A stretch of 64,000 bases of DNA, from contig NZ_JAODTZ010000010.1 in the NCBI RefSeq assembly GCF_025399795.1, positions 124,001 to 188,000 of the forward strand. Direction: 5' to 3'. The translations under genes were made by a program, and so were the position numbers. The notes below the pieces were generated by a model, which worked only from the letters and a program-made list of their open reading frames with translations, did no database searches and was not told where the DNA came from. Positions 40,866 to 50,164 of the stretch are shown here, one piece after another. Position 1 is the first letter of the stretch, and every line of letters starts with the position of its first letter. This stretch comes from Streptomyces rhizosphaerihabitans (lineage in GTDB: Bacteria; Actinomycetota; Actinomycetes; Streptomycetales; Streptomycetaceae).

Positions 40866-41055
40866 CTTCGTCAGCCGCCTGTGAAGGATGACCTGTCGGA
40901 TTCGGGCTGGCGAAGTTGCCCGGCCGCAGCTGCGGCTTCACCCCAAGGACCGCCCGGATTGCTCCGGCGACCCGTCGTGCTGGGTCCTCCACTCCTGCCG
41001 ATGCACATCTGTCGACCGGTCATCCGGGTGGCGGCAGGACTCGGCGTCCGCCCGG
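40866..41055 (-). promoter_or_regulatory. c-di-AMP (ydaO-yuaA) riboswitch
   Basis: On the minus strand the leader contains the conserved blocks of this class in order: GGACGCCGAGTCCTGCCGC, then CCGGATGACCGG, GGCAGGAGTGGAGGACCC, CCTTGGGGTGAAGCCGC, GGGCAACTTCGCCAGCCC, then GAATCCGACAGGTCATCC and CACAGGCGGCTGACGAAGG. The last block ends 9 bp before the NlpC/P60 ATG. This architecture is known upstream of cell-wall hydrolase genes in Streptomyces, where bound c-di-AMP turns expression off. Confidence 0.9.
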
Positions 41056-41393
41056 ACCGCCCCGCCGCTGTGGCGGGGGCTTGTCGTCGGAAGGGATCTT
41101 CACTCATGAGTGTCGGAAATGCCGAGCGGAACGGGCTTTTTGTGGGGTTACTCACCACTCACCCGTTCGGGTGGACACCCCTCTGTTCGAGGGGGTGTTG
41201 GAGACATCGACGAGGCCCGCACCTGCGGCTAAGGGCTTCATCCCGCCTTTCTGATCGGCGTGTTGCGCAACTTGGAGGGGTCGCAGAAAGGATCGTTCAC
41301 TACGCCATCGGGGGGTACACCATCCGGTGCGTTTGAGTCCCGGACCGGACACCACGGAGCGGCGGCACGTACCGGCTCCGAGGTGTGGGTGCG
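41056..41393. other. Promoter region of the riboswitch transcript, otherwise empty
   Basis: About 340 bp upstream of the riboswitch, holding the perfect palindrome CACTCATGAGTG (41100-41111). It is more AT-rich than average around 41130-41300. No ORF with credible features is seen. Confidence 0.4.
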
Positions 41394-41699
41394 TCAACTG
41401 CCGGACTCGGGCGGCACGGTGACCCGGGCAGCCCGCCGCTCGCCGTCGAGAACCCGCAGCGCCTGAGCCAGGGTCGGGGCGTGCACCTCGCTCTCGCCCC
41501 GCTGGTGCATCAGGGTGAGGGCGTCCCGCAGGGCCGCCGCTTTGCCGACCAGAGCCTGAGCCGCCCTCAGGCCGCGATAGGTGTCCCCGGGACGGGACGG
41601 GTTGATACGGCCGACCAGGTCGACCACGTCGAGGTAGCGGTCGATCAGCTCGGCTTCGGCGCGGGTCAGCGCGGGCAGCGGTGGAAGGTCCGGGATCAT
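41394..41699 (-). CDS. Small helical hypothetical protein downstream of clpP
   Basis: 101 aa, soluble, mostly helical (LTRAEAELIDRYLDVVDLVGRINPSRPGDTYRGLRAAQALVGKAAALRDALTLMHQRG). I do not recognise a family. The start is ATG 41699, 7 bp after the clpP stop, so it is probably cotranscribed with clpP. Helix pairs with conserved-looking Arg/Asp suggest a small folded domain, but no catalytic residues stand out. Confidence 0.7.
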   Translation of the reverse strand: MIPDLPPLPALTRAEAELIDRYLDVVDLVGRINPSRPGDTYRGLRAAQALVGKAAALRDALTLMHQRGESEVHAPTLAQALRVLDGERRAARVTVPPESGS

Positions 41700-41706
41700 C
41701 GGCCGC

Positions 41707-42342
41707 TCACCTCGCGCCGTGCGTCTCGAACGAGGCCCTGCGGCTCGGGACGATCCGGTCGATCAGTCCGTAGGCCAGCGCCGCCGGAGTGTCGAAGACC
41801 TTGTCCCGCTCGATGTCCGCGGCGACCTGCTCCGGGCTCTGTCCCGTGTGCCGTACGAGCATTTCCTCGAGGATCTCGCGGGTGCGCAGCAACTCCTCTG
41901 CCTGGATGACCAGATCGCTCGTCTGCCCCTGGATCGGCTCCGGGACCGACGGCTGGTGGAGGAGGACGCGCGCTCCCGGCAGGGCGAGCCGCTTGCCCGG
42001 GGTGCCGCCGGCCAGCAGGACGGCCGCTGCCGATGCCGCCTGGCCGAGGCAGATCGTCTCCACGTCGCAGGTGACGAACTGCATCGTGTCGTAGATCGCG
42101 GTCATCGCGCTGAAGGAGCCGCCCGGAGAGTTGATGTAGAGCGAGATGTCCTGCTCGGGCGCCTCGTGTTCGAGGTACATGAACTGCGCCATCACGTCGT
42201 TCGCCGAGGTGTCGTCGATCGGCGTCCCGAGGAACACGATCCGCTCACTGAGCAGCTTCGAGTACGGATCCAGCGTCCGGTGCCCCGTGCTGGTCCGTTC
42301 GGTGAATTCGGGCAGGACATAGCGGGCGGACGGGCTGTCCAT
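41707..42342 (-). CDS. clpP: ATP-dependent Clp protease proteolytic subunit
   Basis: 211 aa serine peptidase forming the Clp barrel with ClpX/ClpC. The catalytic Ser is in [16 protein letters not shown] and the His in [13 protein letters not shown]; the Asp follows later in the sequence. [23 protein letters not shown] is the ClpP hallmark. The short N-terminal region begins at ATG 42342, with GAGGAGG 8 bp upstream. It is a lone copy, not the tandem clpP1P2 arrangement, so it is one of the accessory streptomycete ClpP paralogues. The upstream element at 42366-42393 is shared with an epimerase gene 8.8 kb away. Confidence 0.93.
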   Translation of the reverse strand: MDSPSARYVLPEFTERTSTGHRTLDPYSKLLSERIVFLGTPIDDTSANDVMAQFMYLEHEAPEQDISLYINSPGGSFSAMTAIYDTMQFVTCDVETICLGQAASAAAVLLAGGTPGKRLALPGARVLLHQPSVPEPIQGQTSDLVIQAEELLRTREILEEMLVRHTGQSPEQVAADIERDKVFDTPAALAYGLIDRIVPSRRASFETHGAR

Positions 42343-42365
42343 GGCGCGCCTCCTCGGGTCGACGT

Positions 42366-42393
42366 CTGTAAAAAATGTACAGGACGTACGTCC
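42366..42393 (-). promoter_or_regulatory. Operator-like element upstream of clpP (shared with the epimerase gene)
   Basis: Contains GTACAGGACGTACG (42377-42390), identical to 51202-51215. It also holds an inverted repeat TGTAC-AGGAC-GTACG, the perfect palindrome GGACGTACGTCC (42382-42393) and CTGTA/TACAG arms around AAAAATG. It resembles TetR-family operators. Distance to the clpP ATG is 24 bp. Confidence 0.6.
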
Positions 42394-42529
42394 CTGTGGA
42401 AGAGGGCCATGCTGAGAGCGAAACGGCGGCACCCCGGGACCGAGAGCCGGTCGACAGGCCCTGCGCGCCGCCCTCGGGCGGGATCTCATGCCCCGCGGAG
42501 TGCGGGAGGCCCGGTCTAAGCTGGACGTC

Positions 42530-42808
42530 ATGGCCTACGAGATTCCGGTGACGCAAGCCAGAGCTGAGCTCGCCGAACTGATCAACCGCGTCGTGTACGG
42601 CGGCGAGCGCGTCGTCGTGACGCGGCACGGGAAGCCCCTCGTCGCCCTGGTCTCCGCCGCCGACCTGGAGCGCCTCGAAGAACTCCAGGAGCCCGCGGAC
42701 GATCAGGTGATCAGCGCTCTGTCCAGCGTCCGCGAGGTGGCGTCCGTGCCCCGCGAACGCCAGCGGTTCGGCATCGCCGCGGAACACCGGGGGCCCAGCG
42801 CCTCCTAG
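42530..42808 (+). CDS. Phd/YefM-type antitoxin, no toxin beside it
   Basis: 92 aa. The Phd fold ([50 protein letters not shown]) occupies the first 55 residues and ends in a helical tail. Normally a Doc or YoeB toxin gene follows, but the next gene on this strand is ureA, 363 bp on. The antitoxin may be orphan, pair with a distant toxin, or act as a DNA-binding regulator. ATG 42530 was chosen over an upstream ATG because the Phd domain starts there. Confidence 0.88.
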   Translation: MAYEIPVTQARAELAELINRVVYGGERVVVTRHGKPLVALVSAADLERLEELQEPADDQVISALSSVREVASVPRERQRFGIAAEHRGPSAS

Positions 42809-43171
42809 GGCTTCTCTGGTCGGACAGGCCCTGGTCACCGGCCCTGGTCACCGGCGCGGGACAACGGCTGCGGCAACGACCGCGCTCCGGGACCACCCCC
42901 GCGGCCGAGCGGTATGCCGTATACGGTCCGGTCGCCGACAGGGTCGCGGCCTCCCCGGGTACCGGTGCGGCCCGACGGCATGAAACCGGGGAAGCGGGGC
43001 GGCCTCGCGGGCCCGACGGAGCCCTTCCGCCCGGCCCTGGAGCGATCACGGGCTGGTTAACGTCCTCGAAACTCCGGCCAACTAGCGTGCCCATCCACGC
43101 CACCAGGGGTTTTGGTGGCTGCGGCCACCGGGCCCCGCACGGTCCGGAGCGAGGATGTGAGGTGGGACGCC
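42809..43171. other. Intergenic region before the urease operon
   Basis: About 360 bp. It contains a direct repeat CCCTGGTCACCGG in two tandem copies (42829-42854). A drop in GC around 43050-43090 probably contains the ureA promoter, but I cannot define -35/-10 boxes with confidence. I see no gene. Confidence 0.4.
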
Positions 43172-43474
43172 GTGCAACTGACCCCGCACGAGCAGGAGAA
43201 GCTGCTGATCCATGTGGCAGCCGATGTCGCCGAGAAGCGCCGGGCCCGCGGACTGAAACTGAACCACCCCGAGGCCGTCGCCCTGATCACGTCGCATATC
43301 CTCGAAGGCGCCCGTGACGGCCGTACCGTCGCCGAACTGATGTCCTCCGGGCGCAAGATCCTCACCCGGGACGACGTCATGACGGGCATCCCCGAGATGA
43401 TCCACGACGTCCAGGTCGAGGCGACCTTCCCGGACGGCACCAAGCTCGTCACCGTCCACGACCCGATCGTCTGA
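43172..43474 (+). CDS. ureA: Urease gamma subunit
   Basis: 100 aa, the standard length for a separate gamma subunit. It starts [39 protein letters not shown] and continues [19 protein letters not shown], ending [19 protein letters not shown], all family-typical. The GTG at 43172 with GAGGTGGG upstream is preferred to the ATG at 43112. It is the first gene of ureABC(F)...G D; urease hydrolyses urea to ammonia and carbamate in the cytoplasm. Confidence 0.97.
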   Translation: MQLTPHEQEKLLIHVAADVAEKRRARGLKLNHPEAVALITSHILEGARDGRTVAELMSSGRKILTRDDVMTGIPEMIHDVQVEATFPDGTKLVTVHDPIV

Positions 43475-43490
43475 CGGGGGAGCGAGCGCC

Positions 43491-43802
43491 ATGATTCCCG
43501 GAGAGATCCTCTTCGCCGAGGAGCCCGTCGTCTTCAACGAGGGCCGTGAGGTCACCCGGCTGACCGTCCTCAACGCCGCCGACCGCCCCGTCCAGGTCGG
43601 CTCCCACTACCACTTCGCCGAGGCCAACCCCGGTCTGGACTTCGACCGCGGCGCCGCGCGCGGCAAGCGGCTCAACGTCGCCGCAGGCACCGCCGTGCGC
43701 TTCGAGCCCGGCATCCCCGTCGACGTCGAACTCGTCCCGCTCGCCGGCGCCCGCGTGGTGCCCGGACTGCGCGGTGAGACCGGAGGTCCCCTCGATGCCT
43801 GA
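43491..43802 (+). CDS. ureB: Urease beta subunit
   Basis: 103 aa. Begins [53 protein letters not shown], typical of Ure[12 protein letters not shown] and [18 protein letters not shown] follow. It begins 16 bp after ureA and overlaps ureC by 8 bp (ATGCCTGA). Beta subunits frame the active-site channel with the alpha subunit. Confidence 0.97.
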   Translation: MIPGEILFAEEPVVFNEGREVTRLTVLNAADRPVQVGSHYHFAEANPGLDFDRGAARGKRLNVAAGTAVRFEPGIPVDVELVPLAGARVVPGLRGETGGPLDA

Positions 43803-45516
43803 GATCTCGCGCGGCGCGTACGCCGACCTGTTCGGTCCGACGACCGGCGACCGTATCCGCCTCGCGGACACCGACCTGCTGATCGAGATCGAGGAGGACC
43901 GTTCCGGCGGGCCCGGCCTCGCCGGCGACGAGGCGGTGTTCGGCGGAGGCAAGGTCATCCGCGAATCCATGGGCCAGGCGCGCGCTACGCGCGCAGACGG
44001 CACCCCGGACACGGTCGTCACCGGCGTCGTGATCATCGACCACTGGGGGATCGTCAAGGCCGACGTCGGCATCCGCGACGGCCGGATCTCCGGCATCGGA
44101 AAGGCCGGCAACCCGGACACCATGGACGGTGTCCATCCCGACCTGGTGATCGGCCCCGAGACCGAGATCATCGCGGGCAACGGGCGGATCATGACCGCGG
44201 GTGCCATCGACGCGCACGTCCATCTGATCTGCCCGCAGATCGCCGACGAGGCGCTCGCCTCCGGCATCACGACGCTCGTCGGCGGTGGCACGGGCCCCGC
44301 CGAGGGCTCCAAGGCGACCACCGTCACGCCCGGTCCCTGGCATCTGGCCCGGATGCTGGAGGCGATGGAGGGGTACCCGCTCAACTTCGGTCTGCTCGGC
44401 AAGGGCAACACCGTCTCGCACGACGCGATGCTGTCGCAGATCCGGGGCGGCGCGCTCGGCCTGAAGATCCACGAGGACTGGGGCTCCACGCCCGCCGCGA
44501 TCGACGCCGCGCTCACCGTCGCCGACCGCACCGGCATCCAGGTCGCCATCCACACCGACACGCTCAACGAGGCCGGGTTCGTCGCCGACACCCTCGCCGC
44601 CATCGCCGGACGAGGCATCCACGCGTACCACACGGAGGGTGCGGGCGGCGGGCACGCGCCGGACATCATGTCCGTGGTCTCCGAGCCGTACGTGCTGCCC
44701 AGCTCCACCAACCCGACCCGGCCCTACACCGTCAACACCGCCGAGGAACACCTCGACATGCTGATGGTCTGCCACCACCTGAACCCGGCGGTGCCGGAGG
44801 ACCTGGCCTTCGCCGAGTCCCGTATCCGGCCCTCGACCATCGGGGCCGAGGACATACTCCACGACCTCGGCGCCATCTCGATCATCTCCTCCGACTCCCA
44901 GGCCATGGGCCGTGTCGGCGAGGTCATCATGCGGACCTGGCAGACGGCCCATGTGATGAAGCGGCGCCGGGGCGCGCTGCCGGGTGACGGCCGCGCGGAC
45001 AACCACCGTGTACGTCGCTATGTCGCCAAATACACGATCAACCCGGCGCTGGCGCAAGGGCTCGCCCGCGAGATCGGCTCCGTGGAGACCGGCAAGCTCG
45101 CGGACCTGGTGCTGTGGGAGCCCGCGTTCTTCGGGGTCAAGCCGCACCTGGTCATCAAGGGCGGAATGATCGCGTACGCGCAGATGGGCGACGCCAACGC
45201 CTCCATTCCGACACCCCAACCCGTCCTGCCCCGGCCGATGTTCGGGGCGATCGGGCGGGCCCCGGCCGCCAACTCGTTCAACTTCGTGGCACCGCTGGCC
45301 ATCGAGGACGGGCTGCCGGAACGGCTCTCGCTCGGCAAGCGGTTCGTCGCCATCGAGTCGACCCGGGCGGTGACCAAGGCCGACATGCGGGAGAACGACG
45401 CACGGCCCGAGGTACGGATCGACCCCGACAGTTTCGCCGTGCACATCGACGGGGAGCTCGTCGAGGCGACTCCGGCCGCCGAACTGCCCATGGCCCAGCG
45501 TTACTTCCTCTTCTGA
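43795..45516 (+). CDS. ureC: Urease alpha (catalytic) subunit
   Basis: 573 aa. Nickel ligands are visible as [12 protein letters not shown] (two His), the carbamylated lysine in [24 protein letters not shown], the flap MVCHHLNP and the later Asp region. The N-terminus ([33 protein letters not shown]) and C-terminus ([10 protein letters not shown]) match the family. Length is normal. ATG 43795 overlaps the end of ureB. ureF begins at its stop codon (TGATG). Confidence 0.97.
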   Translation: MPEISRGAYADLFGPTTGDRIRLADTDLLIEIEEDRSGGPGLAGDEAVFGGGKVIRESMGQARATRADGTPDTVVTGVVIIDHWGIVKADVGIRDGRISGIGKAGNPDTMDGVHPDLVIGPETEIIAGNGRIMTAGAIDAHVHLICPQIADEALASGITTLVGGGTGPAEGSKATTVTPGPWHLARMLEAMEGYPLNFGLLGKGNTVSHDAMLSQIRGGALGLKIHEDWGSTPAAIDAALTVADRTGIQVAIHTDTLNEAGFVADTLAAIAGRGIHAYHTEGAGGGHAPDIMSVVSEPYVLPSSTNPTRPYTVNTAEEHLDMLMVCHHLNPAVPEDLAFAESRIRPSTIGAEDILHDLGAISIISSDSQAMGRVGEVIMRTWQTAHVMKRRRGALPGDGRADNHRVRRYVAKYTINPALAQGLAREIGSVETGKLADLVLWEPAFFGVKPHLVIKGGMIAYAQMGDANASIPTPQPVLPRPMFGAIGRAPAANSFNFVAPLAIEDGLPERLSLGKRFVAIESTRAVTKADMRENDARPEVRIDPDSFAVHIDGELVEATPAAELPMAQRYFLF

Positions 45517-46190
45517 TGTCCCGGGCAGCACTTCTCGTCCTGGCCGACGGCCGCTTTCCCGCCGGAGGGCACGCGCACTCCGGCGGCGCCGAGGCTGCCG
45601 TCAAGGCCGGGCGGATCACCGGAGCGGCGACGCTGGAGGACTTCTGCAGGGGCCGGCTGCACACGACGGGACTTGTCTCGGCCGCGCTGGCCGCGGCGGG
45701 CGCGCTCGGGGTCGATCCGTCGGCCCTGGACGCGGCCGCCGACGCGCGCACGCCCTCCCTCGCGCTGCGGGTCGCCGCGCGTCGGCTGGGACGGCAGCTC
45801 GTGCGGGCGGCCAGGGCGACCTGGCCCTCCGCCGAACTCGACGCGCTGGCCAGGGAGTTCCCCAAGGGTGCCCATCAGCCAGTGGTGCTGGGTGTGGCGG
45901 CGCGGGCTGCCGGGCTGGGGCCCGAGGGCGCCGCGTACTGCTCCGTGTACGAGTGCGTCAGTGGGCCGGCGTCGGCGACGGTGAGGTTGCTGAGTCTTGA
46001 TCCGTTCGACGCGACGGCCGCGCTGGCCCGGCTCGCGCCGGAGCTGGATGTCGTCGCCCACGCGGCGGCGAGTGCGGCGCGGCGGGTCCTCGACGACGGG
46101 GTCGAGGCTCTCCCTGCCGCGTCGGCGCCGCTGCTGGAGATCAGCGCGGAGGCGCATGCGGCCTGGCCGGTACGTCTCTTCGCGTCGTAG
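45516..46190 (+). CDS. ureF: Urease accessory protein UreF
   Basis: 224 aa. Helical accessory protein: LLVLADGRFPAGGHAHSGGAEAAVKAGRI, TLEDFCRGRLHTTG, FPKGAHQPVVLGVAARAAGLGPEGAAYCSVYE and VRLLSLDPFDATAALARL are all UreF landmarks. It helps load nickel with UreD/UreG. Its ATG shares one base with the ureC stop. After it the operon is interrupted by about 690 bp of repeats before ureG, which is unusual. Confidence 0.94.
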   Translation: MSRAALLVLADGRFPAGGHAHSGGAEAAVKAGRITGAATLEDFCRGRLHTTGLVSAALAAAGALGVDPSALDAAADARTPSLALRVAARRLGRQLVRAARATWPSAELDALAREFPKGAHQPVVLGVAARAAGLGPEGAAYCSVYECVSGPASATVRLLSLDPFDATAALARLAPELDVVAHAAASAARRVLDDGVEALPAASAPLLEISAEAHAAWPVRLFAS

Positions 46191-46883
46191 ACGCCGCGGG
46201 CTCTCGGACCGCCGGGAGCCCGCGGGCTCGCAGACCGCAGGGAACCTCGGACCTCTCGGACTGCTGGCAGTCTGCGGGACTTCACGGCGCTGGGAGTCTG
46301 TGGGACTTCACGGCGCAGGGTTGTCCACAGGTTTCCGCGGCGTGGAGGTCCCGCGGGACTTCGCGTCCCAGGGAGTCTTCGGCCTTCGCGGGGAGTCCAC
46401 GGACCCCTGCGTGGTGGGGAGTCCGCGGATTCCTGCGTGGTGGGGAGTCCGCGGATTCCTGCGTGGTGGGGAGTCCACGGATTCCTGCGTGGTGGGGAGT
46501 CTTCGGCCTCCGTGCCGTGGGAAGTCCATGCTCCCTCGCGTCGCGGGGAATCCGCGGGCCCTTCGCGTTGCGAGGAGTCCACGGACCCACGCGTCGCGGA
46601 GACTCCACGGACCCACGCGTCGCGGAGGTTCCGTGGACCTTTGCCCGCGGAGTCCGCGGGACTCCGCATCACAGCAAGCCCGTGGGGTGGCCGCGTCGGA
46701 CGTGGTCACTCCATTTGCCTCACCGTTCCCGGAGGTGTCGGGCCCGCTCGATCCGTCGGGGGATCCATGGCCTCCGGGGCAGCCGCCCCCAACCCCTGCC
46801 GCCTGCCCCGAAAGGCCTGGTCCGTGAACGGCGGACGGGCCGCCTCGGGGCCGGCGCGTACCGAACGAAGCTGGAGCCGAACC
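46191..46883. repeat. Long repetitive intergenic region with a 26-bp tandem array, between ureF and ureG
   Basis: Four near-identical 26-bp units, each beginning GGGGAGTCC(A/G)CGG, lie at 46390-46415, 46416-46441, 46442-46467 and 46468-46493. Degenerate units extend to about 46363 on the left. On the right, 46565-46590, 46591-46616 and 46617-46642 keep the period. Most units contain TCCGCGGA or TCCACGGA. There are no unique spacers. The rest (46191-46360) has looser GCGGGACTTCACGGCG words. Nothing resembling a gene is seen. Any ureGD promoter would have to lie at 46680-46880. Confidence 0.9.
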
Positions 46884-47561
46884 ATGCACCTCGATCACAC
46901 TCACGACGGGCCGTCCGCGATCAGCGCCGATGCCCACCGGCCCGACGGCACGCGCCGCGCCCTGCGCATAGGGCTCGGCGGACCCGTCGGTTCCGGGAAG
47001 ACAGCCACCGTCGCCGCGCTCTGCCGGGCGCTGCGCGACGAGCTCTCCCTCGCCGTCGTCACCAACGACATCTACACCCGGGAGGACGCCGAATTCCTGC
47101 TCCGGGAAGCGGTGCTGCCGCCCGAACGGATCACCGCCGTCGAGACGGGCGCCTGCCCGCACACCGCGATCCGGGACGACATCTCCGCGAACCTCGAAGC
47201 GGTCGAGGACCTGGAGGACGAGATCGGGCCGCTGGACCTGATCCTCGTGGAGTCGGGCGGCGACAACCTCACCGCGACCTTCTCCAAGGGGCTGGTCGAC
47301 GCGCAGATCTTCGTGATCGACGTCGCGGGCGGGGACGACATCCCGCGCAAGGGCGGCCCCGGTGTCACGACGGCCGACCTGCTCGTCGTGAACAAGACCG
47401 ACCTGGCGCCGTACGTCGGCTCCGACCTGGGACGGATGGCGACCGACGCCAAGGCGCAGCGGGCCGAACTGCCCGTGGTCTTCCAGTCGCTCAGGACCGA
47501 GAGCGGCGTCACGGAGGTCGCCGCCTGGGTGCGCGAACGGCTCGCGGCGTGGACGGCATGA
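46884..47561 (+). CDS. ureG: Urease accessory GTPase UreG
   Basis: 225 aa. SIMIBI GTPase delivering nickel to urease. After an N-terminal His-rich start (MHLDHTHDG) comes P-loop [35 protein letters not shown], the CPH metal motif in [43 protein letters not shown] and NKTDLAP (guanine specificity) follow. The start is ATG 46884 with GGAG upstream. Its stop overlaps the ureD ATG (ATGA). Confidence 0.96.
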   Translation: MHLDHTHDGPSAISADAHRPDGTRRALRIGLGGPVGSGKTATVAALCRALRDELSLAVVTNDIYTREDAEFLLREAVLPPERITAVETGACPHTAIRDDISANLEAVEDLEDEIGPLDLILVESGGDNLTATFSKGLVDAQIFVIDVAGGDDIPRKGGPGVTTADLLVVNKTDLAPYVGSDLGRMATDAKAQRAELPVVFQSLRTESGVTEVAAWVRERLAAWTA

Positions 47562-48316
47562 CGACGGCGGGAGTGCGCGCCACCGCGCGGATCGAGGCCA
47601 GGGACGACGGCCGGGGCGGGACCTCGCTGCCGGTGCTGGACGGGGAGGGGCCGCTCGCCCTGCGCCGGATCCGGAGCAGCGGGTCCGAGGCGCGCGTGAT
47701 GCTGGTGGGGGCGATGAGCGGACCGCTCGGCGGCGATCACCTCGCCGTCGAGACCCGGGTCGGTCCGGGCGCGCGGCTGCGGGTCGGCTCGGCCGCCGCC
47801 ACCATCGCCCTGCCCGGACAGGCCAAGGGCGAGGCCCGCTACGACGTGCGCCTCGACGTTGCCGATGGAGGTGAACTGGCCTGGCTGCCGGAGCAGTTGA
47901 TCTCTGCCGGCGGCAGTGAACTGTTCGTCTCCTCGTGCGTCGGCCTTCGGGGCGACGCACGTCTCGTCTTCCGGGAGGAGCAGGTGCTCGGCCGTGTCGG
48001 TGAGCAACCCGGACGGCTCACCAGCCGTCTCACCGTGCGACGGGACGGACGGACCCTGCTCGACCAGGAGTTGGCGTGCGGTCCCGGTGCTCCCGGCGGC
48101 TGGGACGGGCCCGCTGTCCTTGCGGGGCATCGGGCGCTCGGGCAACTTGTCGTCGTACGACCGGAGTTCGAGAAGGAGATGCCGGCGGCACGCCTGCTGG
48201 GCGAGTACGCCGCGCTCACCCCGCTCGCCGGGCCTGCCGTGCTCGTGACGGTGCTCGCCCCCGACGCGCTGCTGCTTCGGCGAGTGCTGGACGAGGCTCT
48301 CCGCGACCTCACGTAA
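47558..48316 (+). CDS. ureD: Urease accessory protein UreD
   Basis: 252 aa. Beta-rich scaffold: [93 protein letters not shown] follows. Both are typical of actinobacterial UreD. It couples to ureG by ATGA and ends the operon. UreD, UreF and UreG together build the nickel site of urease. Confidence 0.93.
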   Translation: MTTAGVRATARIEARDDGRGGTSLPVLDGEGPLALRRIRSSGSEARVMLVGAMSGPLGGDHLAVETRVGPGARLRVGSAAATIALPGQAKGEARYDVRLDVADGGELAWLPEQLISAGGSELFVSSCVGLRGDARLVFREEQVLGRVGEQPGRLTSRLTVRRDGRTLLDQELACGPGAPGGWDGPAVLAGHRALGQLVVVRPEFEKEMPAARLLGEYAALTPLAGPAVLVTVLAPDALLLRRVLDEALRDLT

Positions 48317-48484
48317 CGTCAATTGTCTTCGACAGAGGGCAGGTTCGCGCCACATTCACCGCTCAACGGAACACGGCATACCGGCTATCGGATTGGTAAA
48401 GAACACCGGTCACGTCTGTTGCCAGGTACCTCACAGCAGAAAGGATCCCCGTATCCATCGCAACGATGTACGGGGAGGTCACAC

Positions 48485-50095
48485 TTGAGGTCCAAGAGAC
48501 CGACGAATCGGGTGGCAGCGCTCGGTTCGGCCGGAGCGCTCGTCACCGCGACCCTGATAGCCGGAGCCGTCGCGGCCCCGTCGGCCACCGCCGACTCGCG
48601 GCACGGCCGGAGTTACGGGCAGAGCCGCGAGCAGCGCGGAGCGGCCATCGCCGCCGAACGGGCCGCCAAGGCCGGGATCGACTGGCAGGACTGCCCCGCG
48701 GACTGGGGCTTCGAGAAGCCGATCCAGTGCGGCTGGGTCAGCGTGCCGCTGGACTACGCCCACCCCTACGGCAAGCAGATCAAGCTGGCCGTGGACCGCA
48801 TCGGGAACACCGGCACGAAGGAGGAGCGCCAGGGCGCGCTCGTCTACAACCCGGGCGGCCCCGGCGCCTCGGGCATGCGCTTCCCGCGCCGTGTCACCAC
48901 CAAGAGCCCCCTGTGGGTGAACACCTCGAAGGCGTACGACTTCGTGGGCTTCGACCCGCGCGGTGTCGGCCACTCGGCGCCCATCTCCTGCATTGACCCG
49001 CAGGAGTTCGTCAAGGCGCCCAAGGCCGACCCGGTCCCGGACTCCGAGGCGGACAAGCGCGTCCAGCGCAAGCTCGCCGCGGAGTACGCGGACGGCTGTG
49101 CCGAGCGCAGCGGCAAGGCCGTGCTGGAGCAGATGACCACGCCCAACACGGCACGCGACCTCGATGTCATCCGGGCCGGGCTCGGCGAGAAGAAGCTCAA
49201 CTACCTGGGCGTCTCGTACGGAACGTACCTCGGCGCCGTCTACGGCACGCTCTTCCCGGGGCATGTGCGCCGTATGGTCGTCGACAGCGTCGTCAACCCC
49301 TCGCGCGAGAACATCTGGTACCAGGCCAACCTGGAGCAGGACATCGCCTTCGAGGGCCGCTGGAAGGACTGGGAGGACTGGGTCGCCAAGAACGACGCGG
49401 CCTTCCACCTCGGTGACACCCGCGCCAAGGTGCAGGACCAGTGGCTGAAGCTGCGTGCCACCGCGAAGAAGAGCCCGCTGGGTGGCGTCGTCGGCCCCGC
49501 CGAGCTGATCTCCTTCTTCCAGAGCGCCCCGTACTACGACTCCTCGTGGGTGCCTACCGCCTCGGTGTTCAGCAAGTACGTCGCCGGTGACACCCAGGCG
49601 CTCGTCGACGCCGCGGCCCCTGACCTGACCGACACGGCGGGCAACATCTCCTCGGAGAACAGCAACGCCGTGTACACGGCCGTCGAGTGCACCGACGCCC
49701 AGTGGCCCACCAGCTGGCGCCGGTGGGACAGGGACAACACGCGACTCAACACGCAATATCCGTTCATGACATGGGCGAATGCGTGGATGAACCTGCCGTG
49801 CGCGAGCTGGCCGGTCAAGCAGCAGTCCCCGGTGGAGGTGAAGACCGGCAAGGGTCTGCCGGCCGTCCTCATCGTGCAGTCCACGAATGACGCCGCCACT
49901 CCGTACCCCGGTGCCGTCGAACTGCACAAGCGGTTCAAGGGCTCCCGCCTGATCACCGAGCAGGGCGCGGGCTCGCACGGTGTGACAGGTCTGGTCAACC
50001 CGTGCATCAACGGGCGGGTGGACTCCTACCTGCTCACCGGCAAGACGGACGCCGCCGATGTGACGTGCACCCCGCACGCCACTCCGCAGCCGTAG
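48485..50095 (+). CDS. Secreted tripeptidyl aminopeptidase (alpha/beta hydrolase, Tap/SlpD type)
   Basis: 536 aa. A Sec-type signal peptide starts LRSKRPTNRVAALGSAGALVTATLIAGAVAAPSATA, cleaved near residue 37. The TTG at 48485 was chosen because GGGGAGG lies 7 bp upstream and it puts the basic n-region first. The mature part has WQDCPADW...CGWVSVPLDYAHP, VYNPGGPGASG, DFVGFDPRGVGHSAP and the nucleophile elbow GVSYGTYLGAVYGTLFP. The C-terminal TAP-like domain carries VLIVQSTNDAATPYPGAVEL and the catalytic His in GAGSHGVTG. It cleaves N-terminal tripeptides from extracellular proteins. A terminator follows. Confidence 0.93.
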   Translation: MRSKRPTNRVAALGSAGALVTATLIAGAVAAPSATADSRHGRSYGQSREQRGAAIAAERAAKAGIDWQDCPADWGFEKPIQCGWVSVPLDYAHPYGKQIKLAVDRIGNTGTKEERQGALVYNPGGPGASGMRFPRRVTTKSPLWVNTSKAYDFVGFDPRGVGHSAPISCIDPQEFVKAPKADPVPDSEADKRVQRKLAAEYADGCAERSGKAVLEQMTTPNTARDLDVIRAGLGEKKLNYLGVSYGTYLGAVYGTLFPGHVRRMVVDSVVNPSRENIWYQANLEQDIAFEGRWKDWEDWVAKNDAAFHLGDTRAKVQDQWLKLRATAKKSPLGGVVGPAELISFFQSAPYYDSSWVPTASVFSKYVAGDTQALVDAAAPDLTDTAGNISSENSNAVYTAVECTDAQWPTSWRRWDRDNTRLNTQYPFMTWANAWMNLPCASWPVKQQSPVEVKTGKGLPAVLIVQSTNDAATPYPGAVELHKRFKGSRLITEQGAGSHGVTGLVNPCINGRVDSYLLTGKTDAADVTCTPHATPQP

Positions 50096-50107
50096 TCCTT
50101 GCTGCAT

Positions 50108-50140
50108 GAGGGGGCGGCCGGTCCGACCGGCCGCCCCCTC
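50108..50140. terminator. Bidirectional hairpin between the aminopeptidase and epimerase genes
   Basis: Perfect 16-bp stem GAGGGGGCGGCCGGTC around a single C, 13 bp after the peptidase stop and 25 bp from the convergent epimerase stop. It probably serves both genes. Confidence 0.9.
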
Positions 50141-50164
50141 GGTCGTACGTGTCGCATCGCCGCC

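Noticed and set aside
43672..45531. Long minus-strand ORF opposite ureC
   Set aside because: ureC is unambiguous on the other strand; the antisense translation is His/Gly/Arg/Asp-rich shadow sequence.
46340..46665. CRISPR array
   Set aside because: The 26-bp units abut one another with no unique spacers, and no cas genes are nearby.
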